A DNA stretch of 64,000 nucleotides from Ardenticatenaceae bacterium. Lineage in GTDB: Bacteria; Chloroflexota; Anaerolineae; Promineifilales; Promineifilaceae. Shown here in pieces: positions 33,783-41,452 of this stretch. The stretch is taken from contig JACKBR010000013.1 in NCBI GenBank assembly GCA_020634495.1, positions 1 through 64,000 of the forward strand. Reading direction: 5' to 3'. Positions within the stretch are counted from its first letter, which is position 1. Every line of letters begins with the position of its first letter. The translations under genes and the position numbers were made by a program. The notes beneath the pieces were generated by a model. It was not told where the DNA came from. It searched no databases and was given only the letters and a program-made list of their open reading frames with translations.

Positions 33783-35237
33783 ATGAACAATTTTAACCGC
33801 TGGACATTAGATAAACAGAGCCAGGCACCATTATACCTGCAATTGTACCATCAGCTACGCCAGGCGATTTTACAGGGTGACTTTATCTCTTTGCGCCTGC
33901 CCCCCAGCCGGGAATTGGCTAAACAGCTTGGGGTGGCTGGCATTACGGTGGCCCAGGCGTATAACCAGCTAGAAACGGAAGGGTTTGTGGTGCGCCGTCA
34001 GGGGGCGGGCACGTTTGTCGTTCCGTTTTTGTCTGGCTTGGGGGAAGCGCCAGAAGAGGCACGGCCGTTTCAACCGGGGTTTTCATCCTGGGGAGAGCGC
34101 GTTTTGCAAACGGCCGTTGCCCCAGCCAACAAACAACCGCGGCCAGAGATAGATTTTGGCTTTGGTCGCTCCTTCCCCCACATCTTTCCCTACGACATCT
34201 GGCGCAAGCTGCTGGCCCGCTACCTGAGCACAGACGATGCCATGCTGTCCCGTTTTGGCTCCGTGGCTGGCTATTTCCCCCTGCGGGAGGCCTTGGCCGC
34301 GTACCTGACGCGCTGGCGCGGCGTTACCTGCCAGCCAGAGCAGGTTGTCATTGTGAACGGGGCGCAGCAGGCGCTGGATATTTTGGCCAGGCTGCTGTTG
34401 GAGCCTGGTGATGAAGTGCTGGTGGAGACGCCAGGCTATGCCGATGCTTTTTCGTTGTTTCAATTGAACGGGGCGCAGCTTACGGCCGTTCCCGTTGATG
34501 ACGCCGGGTTTATGGTGGAAAAAATTCCAGCGCAATGCCGGGCTAAATTGGCTTTTGTTACCCCCTCGAACCAGTTTCCCCAGGGCGGCACGCTGTCGCT
34601 AGAGCGTCGTCTGGCGCTGCTGCGCTGGGCCAGGCAGCACGATGCCCTCATCATTGAAGACGATTATGATGGCGAACTGCGCTACGACGGCCGTCCGCTG
34701 GCGGCGCTGCAAGGGCTGGCAATGGATAGCCGGGTACTTTACCTGGGCACGTTTTCAAAGGTGCTGTTTCCCGCGCTGCGACTCTCTTATGTGGTGCTGC
34801 CGTTGGGGTTGGTACGGCCGTTTGTCCAGGCCAAGCAGCTCATCGACCGGGGTGCGCCCACCCTCACTCAGGCGGCGGTGGCCGATTTTATGGTGGAAGG
34901 GCATTTTGAGCGCCACCTGCGCCACTTGCGTGAAGCCTACGGCCAGCGGCGGCAATCCCTGGTAGCGGCGTTGCAAGCCCATTTGCCCAGCCTGGTGCGC
35001 TACGCCGATGAGCCAGCCGGGCTGCACGTAATGCTTTATTTGCCTGAGTCTTTGCCAGAAACGGCCGTGGTGCAGGCCGCCGCAGAGGCTGGAGTGGGGG
35101 TTTATTCAGCTGCACCGTACTTCATTACGCAGCCCTCGCCGCCTGCCATTTTGTTGGGCTTTAGCGGCTTGAGCGAGCCAGAAATTGAGCTGGGGGTGGC
35201 GCGTTTGGGGGAGGTCATCACCGCTTTGCAGAATTAG
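33783..35237 (+). CDS. MocR/PdxR family regulator (GntR HTH fused to aminotransferase domain)
   Basis: 484 residues. N-terminal winged helix (PLYLQLYHQLRQAILQGDF, LPPSRELAKQLGV, TVAQAYNQLETEGFVVRRQG; residues 15-78), a linker of about 35 residues, then an aminotransferase fold type I domain (about 115-480) with IVNGAQQALDILARLL, TPSNQFPQGGTL, IIEDDYDGELRY and YLGTFSKVLFPALR, in which the lysine near 325 would bind PLP. MocR proteins sense PLP or amino compounds and regulate vitamin B6 or amino-acid genes. The neighbours do not reveal the target. The short spacer to the divergent TetR gene may be a shared control region. Confidence 0.92.
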   Translation: MNNFNRWTLDKQSQAPLYLQLYHQLRQAILQGDFISLRLPPSRELAKQLGVAGITVAQAYNQLETEGFVVRRQGAGTFVVPFLSGLGEAPEEARPFQPGFSSWGERVLQTAVAPANKQPRPEIDFGFGRSFPHIFPYDIWRKLLARYLSTDDAMLSRFGSVAGYFPLREALAAYLTRWRGVTCQPEQVVIVNGAQQALDILARLLLEPGDEVLVETPGYADAFSLFQLNGAQLTAVPVDDAGFMVEKIPAQCRAKLAFVTPSNQFPQGGTLSLERRLALLRWARQHDALIIEDDYDGELRYDGRPLAALQGLAMDSRVLYLGTFSKVLFPALRLSYVVLPLGLVRPFVQAKQLIDRGAPTLTQAAVADFMVEGHFERHLRHLREAYGQRRQSLVAALQAHLPSLVRYADEPAGLHVMLYLPESLPETAVVQAAAEAGVGVYSAAPYFITQPSPPAILLGFSGLSEPEIELGVARLGEVITALQN

Positions 35238-35267
35238 CCCAACTGTTAACCTGGAGAACTGACTCTC

Positions 35268-35292
35268 GCAGGGAGTGGGCGGTACTCCCTGC
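35268..35292. terminator. Bidirectional hairpin terminator between convergent genes
   Basis: GCAGGGAGT (35268-35276) pairs exactly with ACTCCCTGC (35284-35292) around a 7-base loop. It lies between the MocR stop (35237) and the last codon of the opposing methyltransferase gene, where a terminator for both is expected. Confidence 0.55.
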
Positions 35293-36092
35293 TAAAGCTG
35301 CTTTTGCCGCTGGCGTTCGTAAAGCACAATGGCGGCGGCGGCATTTACCGAGAAAGAGTCAATGCCGGACGTCATGGGAATGGTGACGAGCTGATCCAGC
35401 TGGGCCAGAAGGTTATCTGGCAAGCCCCAATATTCACTGCCCATGAAAACGGCCGTTCCCCCCGATCCCCATTTCAAGCTGGGCAAAGGCACCCCGTTTT
35501 CCGCCACTGTGCCAATGGTTTTCATGGCTGCGGCTTGCAGCGTGGCCATCAGGTCTGGCACGGTTGCGGTAGCCACAGGCAGCTTAAACAAACTGCCCAT
35601 TGAGGTACGCACCGCCCGTGGGTGAAACGGATCGCCACTGCCAACGGTGACAAACAAGTCAGCCCCTAAGGCGTGAGCCGTGCGCAGCAGGCCGCCCACG
35701 TTCCCCGGATCAACCACGTCTACCGCCACCAGCAGGGTTGGCGCGGGATGGGCCGCCAGCCATTCCGCCAAATTGAGCGGCGCGGGCAAGGGGATTAAGC
35801 CAATCAGCCCGCCAAGCTGGCGTCCTTGGGTAAGCGTCTCCATTGCGGCATCAGGGGTGGGGTGGCAGGGGATGTTGTAGGTATGAAGCTGCTGCAAAAC
35901 GGCCGTTTCCCGTTCCCCGGGATTTTGCCAGACAGATTGCCTGACGAGAACGGCCGTAGGCCACCAACTGGCTCGCAAGGCCCGCTCATGCAACCGGGTT
36001 CCCTCAATAGAAAAGTACCCAGAAGCTGCCCGCCCCCTGGCAGTGGCGGTGCGTTCAATCATCGTGCAAATGCTGGGCCACGGTTTGTTCAT
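35292..36092 (-). CDS. TrmH/SpoU-family RNA 2'-O-methyltransferase
   Basis: 266 residues; SAM-dependent ribose methylation of tRNA or rRNA by a knotted SPOUT fold. The N-terminal substrate-binding part is short (SGYFSIEGTRLHERALRA). The SPOUT domain has motif 1 DVVDPGNVGGLLRTAHALGA near 125-144, motif 2 FMGSEYWGLPDNLL near 216, and motif 3 IPMTSGIDSFSVNAAAAIVL near 238-257. All key Asn/Arg/Ser residues are present. Target RNA cannot be decided. An alternative start 10 codons in (MIERTATARG) is possible. Convergent with MocR. Confidence 0.9.
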   Translation of the reverse strand: MNKPWPSICTMIERTATARGRAASGYFSIEGTRLHERALRASWWPTAVLVRQSVWQNPGERETAVLQQLHTYNIPCHPTPDAAMETLTQGRQLGGLIGLIPLPAPLNLAEWLAAHPAPTLLVAVDVVDPGNVGGLLRTAHALGADLFVTVGSGDPFHPRAVRTSMGSLFKLPVATATVPDLMATLQAAAMKTIGTVAENGVPLPSLKWGSGGTAVFMGSEYWGLPDNLLAQLDQLVTIPMTSGIDSFSVNAAAAIVLYERQRQKQL

Positions 36093-36197
36093 GCCACAGT
36101 TTTATTATACGATTGATCATGCGATCGGGGTTCGTTATCTAGTGATTCGAATCTGGATATATGCTGCCCAGCCTCTTCTGCCCTGACCAAACACTGA

Positions 36198-36593
36198 TTA
36201 GCCATTATTGCGATAAAAGGTTGCGATATACCAATGGTTTCCTGAAACATCAACTACTGCGGATGCACGTTCTCCATAATCCATTTCCATCGGTTCATGC
36301 AGAGCTTTCGCGCCGTTCTCAATGGCCCGACGGTGGGTTTCGTCGATGTCTGGAACGTAAATATGTAACGCTCCAGGCATGGCACCAAATCGTTCCGTCG
36401 CTTCAGCGATTTCGAGAGAGGAATCACCGATACGAACCGCTGCGTGGGATACCTTGCCATCCGGTCGTTCAGTCCGTTCCAATATCTGTGCATTGAAAAC
36501 CTGAACCATGAAATCGACGAGGATGTGCGCATCGGTCACAGTAAGGAAGGGAGATACTTGATTGAAACCAATAGGTGTGTAGTCTTCGTTCAT
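36198..36593 (-). CDS. VOC-superfamily protein (PhnB/glyoxalase-like), possible integron cassette
   Basis: 131 residues with a GGAG ribosome site before ATG 36593. Reads as a PhnB-like VOC fold: VSPFLTVTDAHILVDFMVQV, HAAVRIGDSSLEIAEATERF, LHIYVPDIDETHRRAIENGA, then DVSGNHWYIATF. Such proteins bind metals and small molecules and are often carried in integron cassettes. It stands next to an attC site (36864-36970) and shares its minus-strand direction with the other cassette-like genes. It contains no copy of the iterated palindrome. Function in the cell is unknown. Confidence 0.82.
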   Translation of the reverse strand: MNEDYTPIGFNQVSPFLTVTDAHILVDFMVQVFNAQILERTERPDGKVSHAAVRIGDSSLEIAEATERFGAMPGALHIYVPDIDETHRRAIENGAKALHEPMEMDYGERASAVVDVSGNHWYIATFYRNNG

Positions 36594-36863
36594 TCGATTT
36601 CTCCATCTGTCGTGTTTTAAGCAGCTACGGGCGATAATTCTCCGGCTCGCTCGATGGCCTAACGGCTGGCGTTAGCAGTTTGGCGGGAGAAACAGCCGAC
36701 GAAACGGGCAAATGCTTTCGTTCAGAGCCAGCTCAAAACGCGGGGGCCATCCGTAAATCAAATTAGCCGTATTCATACCTGTAATTCTCTTCCACGAGAT
36801 TGTAGCACATGTGTTCTATCGCATCAAGATAGAAATAAACTAATTTCCGAACCTGCCAAAGCC

Positions 36864-36970
36864 GCCTAACGCCTGCATAACCAGCGCGGCCCGATTAGAA
36901 CACACTTTGCCCTAATCGCACCGCTTGAATCACCACGTACTCGCCGCGTCTGGTTCATGCCATGTTAGGC
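36864..36970 (-). other. attC site (integron cassette recombination site), 107 bp
   Basis: Core boxes GCCTAAC (36864-36870) and GTTAGGC (36964-36970) match the RYYYAAC/GTTRRRY consensus and extend to a 13-base outer palindrome. Inner boxes CATAACCAGCGCGG (36876-36889) and CCGCGTCTGGTTCATG (36944-36959) pair except for two unpaired bases on one side, the extrahelical bases that give attC its polarity. The central 54 bases are variable. It lies 37 bases past the stop of the antitoxin gene, the usual place for a cassette's attC. The TTTTTT following may also make it terminate transcription leftward. Confidence 0.78.
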
Positions 36971-37007
36971 GGCTTTTTTGCTGACTCCTCAATAAATCTT
37001 GCGTTTT

Positions 37008-37292
37008 TTAAACCGCTAATTCGAGCGTTACTTGCCGACCGGCACGAGCTTCAAGTGTGATCAGCATTTCTAGGCTAAATTTTTCCCACTTTCCGCGCAC
37101 CAAATCTGATACACGGGATTGAGCAATTCCCAGTTTTTTTGCAGCTTCGGTTTGAGTCATGTCGCTGGACTGAATGTACAGCCTTAAATCATTCATCAGT
37201 TTGGCTCTCATATGTAAGATCGCGGCTTCTGCTGGCTCTAAGTCTAAATCTTCAAATACATTGCCACTTGATTCAAAAATTGGCTCATCCAT
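37008..37292 (-). CDS. XRE-family antitoxin (HigA-like)
   Basis: 94 residues. The helix-turn-helix is near residues 45-75 (MTQTEAAKKLGIAQSRVSDL, then VRGKWEKFSLEMLITLEARA). This is the usual partner of Gp49-like RelE/HigB toxins, and the broken toxin gene (37296-37610) is immediately upstream with 3 bases between. HigA-type proteins neutralise the toxin and repress the operon. The toxin is interrupted, so the antitoxin now probably acts only as a regulator or is itself redundant. An attC site follows 37 bases downstream. Confidence 0.87.
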   Translation of the reverse strand: MDEPIFESSGNVFEDLDLEPAEAAILHMRAKLMNDLRLYIQSSDMTQTEAAKKLGIAQSRVSDLVRGKWEKFSLEMLITLEARAGRQVTLELAV

Positions 37293-37295
37293 TGT

Positions 37296-37610
37296 TTATT
37301 CTCCAAGTTGCTTATAACGCTGTCGTGCAATTTCTATATCATTCCGGCGAGTTTTCTGGGTTTTCTTTTGAAAAGTATGTAACACATAAACTGCGTCGGC
37401 AAATTTTGCTACGTAAAGAACGCGCCACTCGCCCAATACTCTAATGCGGATTTCTCGAACACCTGAACCAACCGTTTTCATCGGTTTCCAGTCTGACGGA
37501 TCCAAACCGCGTTGGATAGCATACAGTTCAAAACCCGCTTGTCTTCTCGCTTCGGCGGGTTAACTCCGCAAATCATCAAGGCTAGAACCAACAAATCGTA
37601 ATGGTTTCAT
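37296..37610 (-). pseudogene. RelE/HigB-type toxin (phage Gp49-like) with premature stop
   Basis: From ATG 37610 it reads MKPLRFVGSSLDDLRS, then an in-frame TAA (37560-37562, codon 17), then PAEARRQAGFELYAIQRGLD, DPSDWKPMKTVGSGVREIRI, a strand GEWRVLYVAKFADAVYVLHT, and FQKKTQKTRRNDIEIARQ to the end. The full-length product would be 104 residues, the family norm. Everything but codon 17 is intact. A TTG restart at 37505 would give only 69 residues and lacks the first helices. The toxin (a translation-dependent mRNA endonuclease in this family) is therefore probably dead. Confidence 0.85.
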
Positions 37611-37857
37611 AAGCAAAATCATACAAGTGTTTATATAAATTATCCAGACGTTTGGGCTGGATTTAGCCAACTATGGTGCAAGGTGGGGCAGAATTTGCAG
37701 GTTTGATTAATACTTTGCCGGAAAACAAGGGGTGATTTTTGAGCATCGCCTTTTACAGAACCTTGACGCTGCCGACCAAGCGTGGCTTTTGTGGAGCGGA
37801 GCGAGATCTGAATTTCACAGCCAACTTAACCACTAAAACTTCTCAGGGGATGAAAAT

Positions 37858-38574
37858 CTATAGATAGTCTTGGACTTGATGTCGGCTACCGTTTTCTGGT
37901 TTTGCTGCCACAATGCGTTGGATTGCGCTTGCTACTACCGCAGGGCTTTTCAATGCACCCGATTCCTTGTTGCGAATAAATATGTCTACATTCGGGAAGT
38001 CATTAGGTGACTGCGCTCGAACCCCGGCTTGCATCTCGGTATCTGTGGAGCCAGGGTCAATATTGAGAAATCGAATGGGGTTAGTTTGCTCTCTTTGTTC
38101 GGTAGCCAAACCCCGTACATAATGTTCGATCCCTGCTTTAGCTCCACTGTAGAGTGAAGCACCAAATAGATTTCCTACCGCGAGGCCAGATGAAATGTTT
38201 ACCACAGTCTTTTGACACTCCGCTTCCTGAAATGCTCCTATGAAGGCTCTCAGAAGTAGGATGGCACTTATGTAGTTAACATTGATATTTGCCATTATTT
38301 CGTCGATACGCTTGTTTGGCAGAACACCTAGCGGCATGGTGGTTCCCGCGTTGTTAAAGAGAATTACCTCATCTAACTTCTGCACTGCCCACTCAGCAAA
38401 AAGCGGTTCGATGATGTCTTGAATCAATTCTGGTCGTGATAAGTCTATGACAATGCTATCTGTCGATTGACCACTGCGCGAGAACTCTTTCACCATATAT
38501 CCTTCGCTCTTGTATATTGCTAATAGTTTGGCTCCAATCCCACGTGAACCACCAGTAATTATCGCTAATTTCAT
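37858..38574 (-). CDS. SDR-family oxidoreductase (sepiapterin-reductase-like), possible cassette gene
   Basis: 238 residues with codon use AT-richer than the surrounding operons. Nucleotide motif IITGGSRGIG at 5-14, NNAGTTMPLG near 73, catalytic Ser in VVNISSGLAVG near 126, Tyr/Lys in YSGAKAGIEHYVRG near 141-154, then NIDPGSTDTEMQ. Resembles sepiapterin reductase/YueD-type SDRs. ATG 38574 is preceded by GGAGG. Substrate is unknown. It lies on the same strand as the toxin-antitoxin pair and VOC gene, between them and the integrase scrap, as a first cassette would. No clear attC of its own was found in 37611-37857. Confidence 0.85.
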   Translation of the reverse strand: MKLAIITGGSRGIGAKLLAIYKSEGYMVKEFSRSGQSTDSIVIDLSRPELIQDIIEPLFAEWAVQKLDEVILFNNAGTTMPLGVLPNKRIDEIMANINVNYISAILLLRAFIGAFQEAECQKTVVNISSGLAVGNLFGASLYSGAKAGIEHYVRGLATEQREQTNPIRFLNIDPGSTDTEMQAGVRAQSPNDFPNVDIFIRNKESGALKSPAVVASAIQRIVAAKPENGSRHQVQDYL

Positions 38575-38704
38575 AATTCCTCCATGTTATCTGTTCTTCT
38601 TTTTTAAACCCAAGACACAGTTTCCAGTTAGTTGTTAGGGCAGCGTTTTGGTTCATAAAACGGTCTTGAATAACTAAATTTTTCGATGGTCAGTACAACG
38701 AAAC

Positions 38705-38733
38705 TTTACATAAGCCGTCCTAGCAATTATTAT
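38705..38733 (+). promoter_or_regulatory. Candidate promoter for the integrase remnant
   Basis: TTTACA (38705-38710) and TATTAT (38728-38733) with 17 bases between, plus-strand direction, 235 bases before the integrase-like scrap. The -10 overlaps the first half-site of the inverted TTATGCCGA site, a common self-regulation layout for recombinases. Confidence 0.35.
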
Positions 38734-38889
38734 GCCGAATAGTAGTCGGCATAAGTAGTGGATTTTCTATGTTATACCGAAGATTTATCGCTTTTTTTCG
38801 GCATAAGCCGTTAAATAAGATGATATTGCTGCTATCGTGTCAGCATAAGACGAATTTCCAGAGTTTATGCAGATTTAAATCGGTATAAT
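38730..38889. other. Inverted TTATGCCGA half-site array, putative recombinase core site
   Basis: TTATGCCGA (38730-38738), 7 bases, TCGGCATAA (38746-38754) is a perfect 9-7-9 inverted site, the geometry of tyrosine-recombinase core sites. Further half-sites follow: TTATACCGA at 38772-38780, TCGGCATAA at 38798-38806, TCGGTATAA near 38880. They precede the integrase-like fragment. It could be the integrase's own attachment site (attI-like) or the end of a mobile element. Confidence 0.5.
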
Positions 38890-38967
38890 TCCCCAAATCT
38901 TCGGCAAAATGCTGACTTTGCTCAGTATAAATGCTTTTATCTGGTTTTTCAATTTAGGGAACAGAAA

Positions 38968-39172
38968 ATGGCCCTAAAAAGGTAAGCTCCTTGATCAGGT
39001 TCGCCAGAAAATTCGCCTCAAGGGATATTCCTACCAGTTTGCTGGAATGAGCTTGCTTTTTGAGCAACTTGATTTCCTCGACTTATCACAAACTCGCTGT
39101 TATCTCCGAATGCGTGCAACGGCCGTTCCCCTATCAAAAGTTAGCCCTCCTCAACTAACGCAATGCAGACGA
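38968..39172 (+). pseudogene. Tyrosine integrase N-terminal remnant (IntI-like)
   Basis: The fragment GKLLDQVRQKIRLKGYSYQ (about 38979-39035) matches the start of the SAM-like N-terminal domain of integron-type and related tyrosine integrases (K-x-L-D-Q-x-R-x-x-I-R-x-x-H-Y-S). An ATG at 38968 gives MALKR, then one shift is needed to enter this frame. The following residues (FAGMSLLFEQLDFLD and beyond) no longer resemble an integrase, and the catalytic domain is absent. Transcription is opposite to the cassette-like genes, as for intI. Only about 18 residues support this. Confidence 0.45.
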
Positions 39173-39252
39173 CATTCCACCGTTTGCTAGATGTCCCTTG
39201 ATTTCATTTCTGGCATCATGCACACTAAAAATTAAGCGTGAGAGAAATGGGT

Positions 39253-39522
39253 ATGAAGCAAAAAAATCGAGGCGTATTGTTAATCCTGGTCATGTTACTG
39301 TTGGGTATGCCAACCGCATTGGCGCTGGCCGCCAATGAGTCAACGGTGAGCCACACCGGTCGTAGTTTTAGCCAAACGGCCGTTCACACCCTCCTCACCC
39401 AGTTTGCCAAAGCAGACTGTCCGCCTGCTGCCGAATCTTTGCCGCAGATCAACTTTGACATGACGCAACCGGTGCCTGCTTGTTGGTTAATGTTTAGGCA
39501 CAAAGAGATTCAAATAGAATGA
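39253..39522 (+). CDS. Small exported protein of unknown function
   Basis: 89 residues from ATG 39253 (GAGAG eight bases upstream; in-frame ATG 39247 and GTG 39238 are alternatives). A signal peptide is evident: basic QKNRG, hydrophobic VLLILVMLLLGMPTALALAA, cleavage near AANES. The mature part of about 60 residues has two cysteines (ADCPPA and PACW) that could form a disulfide. Its stop overlaps the next start (ATGA at 39519), so the two are coupled. No family recognised. The gene contains the iterated palindrome and lies just outside the integron-like island. Confidence 0.65.
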   Translation: MKQKNRGVLLILVMLLLGMPTALALAANESTVSHTGRSFSQTAVHTLLTQFAKADCPPAAESLPQINFDMTQPVPACWLMFRHKEIQIE

Positions 39523-41219
39523 ACACAAAACCGTTTAATACACAACAAAATCATCGACTAACTGTTTTCAGGAGCTGCGCTGTGTGGCTCCTTCTGCTCG
39601 TTTGGGCGCTGGCGGCCTGTTCGCCAACCGCCACACCAGAGCCGCAGCCAGTGGCCACGCTGCCCTACACCCCCCTCGCCACCCAGGTTGCGCAAGCCCC
39701 TACCCCCACCGTGGCGGAAGGAACGGCCGTTTCCCCCACCATACCACCGCAGCCAACAGAAACAGTCGTGGCAACGGCCGTTGGGGCCAGCCCCACAACA
39801 CCCGCCACCGTGCCCGCATCAGCAGGCCCTGTGCCCATTGAATTTGGCGCTGGAGAAATTTCCGCAGCGCTGCACCGCACCCTGGCCGTCGGCCAAAATG
39901 ACACCTACACCTTTTGGGCCGCCGCCAACCAGTTTGCCGAAATAACCATCAGCTCAAGCAATGAAAACGCCAATTTTTCTTTGGTAGATCTGGTTGATGG
40001 CCAGCCGTACAAGCGTTTTGAAAATGAAAACCGCTTTTGGAGCGGCGCGCTGCGCAACAACGGCAATTACCTGCTCACCGTTACCAGCCTCAGTCGGCCC
40101 ATCGACTACACGCTGACGCTTACCATCTACCCGCAAGAGCTAGCCCTGCCGCAAACCTTGCCAGAGCTGGCCGAATGGGTGGGCCAGCAGCGGCAAAACG
40201 GCACCTCCGCCAACGACGTGTGGCAAACGCTGACCGCCAACGGCTGGCTGGCCGACTGGCGCGAGGTCGATTTAACCGGCGATGGTGTTGTTGAGTGGGT
40301 GGCTGTTTTGCAACAAGACACCGGGTCTGTCTTTGGCCCTGGCGGTGAAGCCATCGTGGTCACACCAACGGGATTGGCTTACCGTTACTATGCCAAATTT
40401 GTAAATGATGGCGATCGGCTGCTCCAAATTGAGCATATTGGCGATTTGACGGGAGATGGCCTGCCTGAAGTTGTGATTATGCGCCAGTTTTGCGGAGCGC
40501 ATACCTGTAACCACGCTTACGACATTGTCGGCGCACCACTTGGGTTTGTGCAAAGTCTGGTACCAACCGTTTCCCAGTTTCCACAGCCAGCCATCAGCAT
40601 GATGAGCGGTGAGGCAGCCTTTGCCGATCGGACTGGAGACGGCCGTATCGATCTCGTCCAGCATGGCGGTTTTATTGGCTCGGCTGGGGCTGGCCCTTAC
40701 CAACGAGGCTATACAGAAATTTGGGCCTGGCAGCCCGCGCAAAACCAGTTTGCCCTGGCTGAAACCATTCTAGACCCGTCCAACTACCGCTTTCACCTGC
40801 TGTACGAGGCCAATGACCTGTTTGCCGCTGGCGATTACGCTGCCGCGATTCCCAACTATGTTGACGTGGTAGAAAATCCTAGCCTGGATGACGGCGTTGG
40901 GTTGATCATTCAAGAAAGCACCTATGGTCCCAGCCGCCAGTTTGCCGCTTTCCGCCTGATGATTGCTTACTTGCAGTTGGGCGATTCGGAGAACGCCACG
41001 GTGTGGTCTGGCTGGCTGTACAGCAACTATCCCAATGCCCACATCACCGAAGGCGTCATTGCTTTTTGGGAGGATTACAACTTTAACCACAGCGTTGCCT
41101 CTGGTTGCGCGGCGGCGGTCAACCTGTTGGAAACGTTTCCCAACCCGACCGGGCCGCTGGCTGACCTGGGCTACGCCTTGCCCAGCCTGACGGCCGAATC
41201 GGTCTGCCCGATTCAATAA
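39519..41219 (+). CDS. Large lipoprotein with PPC-like and VCBS/FG-GAP-like regions
   Basis: 566 residues. The signal peptide ends in lipobox LAAC near residue 34. A Thr/Pro/Val-rich linker runs to about 105, then a beta domain resembling bacterial pre-peptidase C-terminal (PPC) modules (VGQNDTYTFWAAANQFAEIT, YLLTVTSLSRPIDYTLTLTI). Two calcium-loop-like motifs follow (DLTGDGVVEW near 250, DLTGDGLPEVV near 310, DRTGDGRIDLVQ near 372) as in FG-GAP/VCBS repeats, and a helical C-terminal part (YEANDLFAAGDYAAAIPNYV) like TPR. Anchored outside the membrane; function unknown. Coupled to the small exported gene upstream. Confidence 0.75.
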   Translation: MNTKPFNTQQNHRLTVFRSCAVWLLLLVWALAACSPTATPEPQPVATLPYTPLATQVAQAPTPTVAEGTAVSPTIPPQPTETVVATAVGASPTTPATVPASAGPVPIEFGAGEISAALHRTLAVGQNDTYTFWAAANQFAEITISSSNENANFSLVDLVDGQPYKRFENENRFWSGALRNNGNYLLTVTSLSRPIDYTLTLTIYPQELALPQTLPELAEWVGQQRQNGTSANDVWQTLTANGWLADWREVDLTGDGVVEWVAVLQQDTGSVFGPGGEAIVVTPTGLAYRYYAKFVNDGDRLLQIEHIGDLTGDGLPEVVIMRQFCGAHTCNHAYDIVGAPLGFVQSLVPTVSQFPQPAISMMSGEAAFADRTGDGRIDLVQHGGFIGSAGAGPYQRGYTEIWAWQPAQNQFALAETILDPSNYRFHLLYEANDLFAAGDYAAAIPNYVDVVENPSLDDGVGLIIQESTYGPSRQFAAFRLMIAYLQLGDSENATVWSGWLYSNYPNAHITEGVIAFWEDYNFNHSVASGCAAAVNLLETFPNPTGPLADLGYALPSLTAESVCPIQ

Positions 41220-41224
41220 GGCTT

Positions 41225-41350
41225 AATACCTGTCCGAATATTAGCCACAGAGGGCACTGAGGTTTCTGAGTTTAGGTTCAATGCCTCTGAATTCTCTTTT
41301 TCCTGCTTCGACTGCGCTCAGTACAAGCCTGTGGCTTTTTCAGAGAGATT
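41225..41350. repeat. CACAGAGG palindromic repeat, copy 3, with internal insertion
   Basis: Same order as 23525-23627 (CCGAATATTAGCCACAGAGG through AATTCTCTTTTTCC) but the right arm is split by about 25 bases containing GCTTCGACTGCGCTCAG, after which CTGTGGCTTTTT resumes. Next to it, 41358-41412 is a CCCTCTCCC/GGGAGAGGGTTGGGGAG type inverted repeat also found at 62879-62960. Confidence 0.65.
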
Positions 41351-41452
41351 TTTAGTTGTCACCCTACCCCCGTCCTCTCCCTCAAGGGAGAAGGTTGGGG
41401 AGGGGGGCGCAATGGACTGGGCTTTTGCCAGTGCCCGATGTATGCTTAAATT

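Noticed and set aside
36640..36780. Second attC site near GGCCTAACGGCTGGCGTTAG
   Set aside because: It contains a core-like box and a tiny palindrome, but no matching partner box at the right distance and no L-box pairing.
37611..37857. attC for the SDR gene
   Set aside because: ACTTAAC near 37826 fits one core box by chance, but no partner box or L boxes were found.
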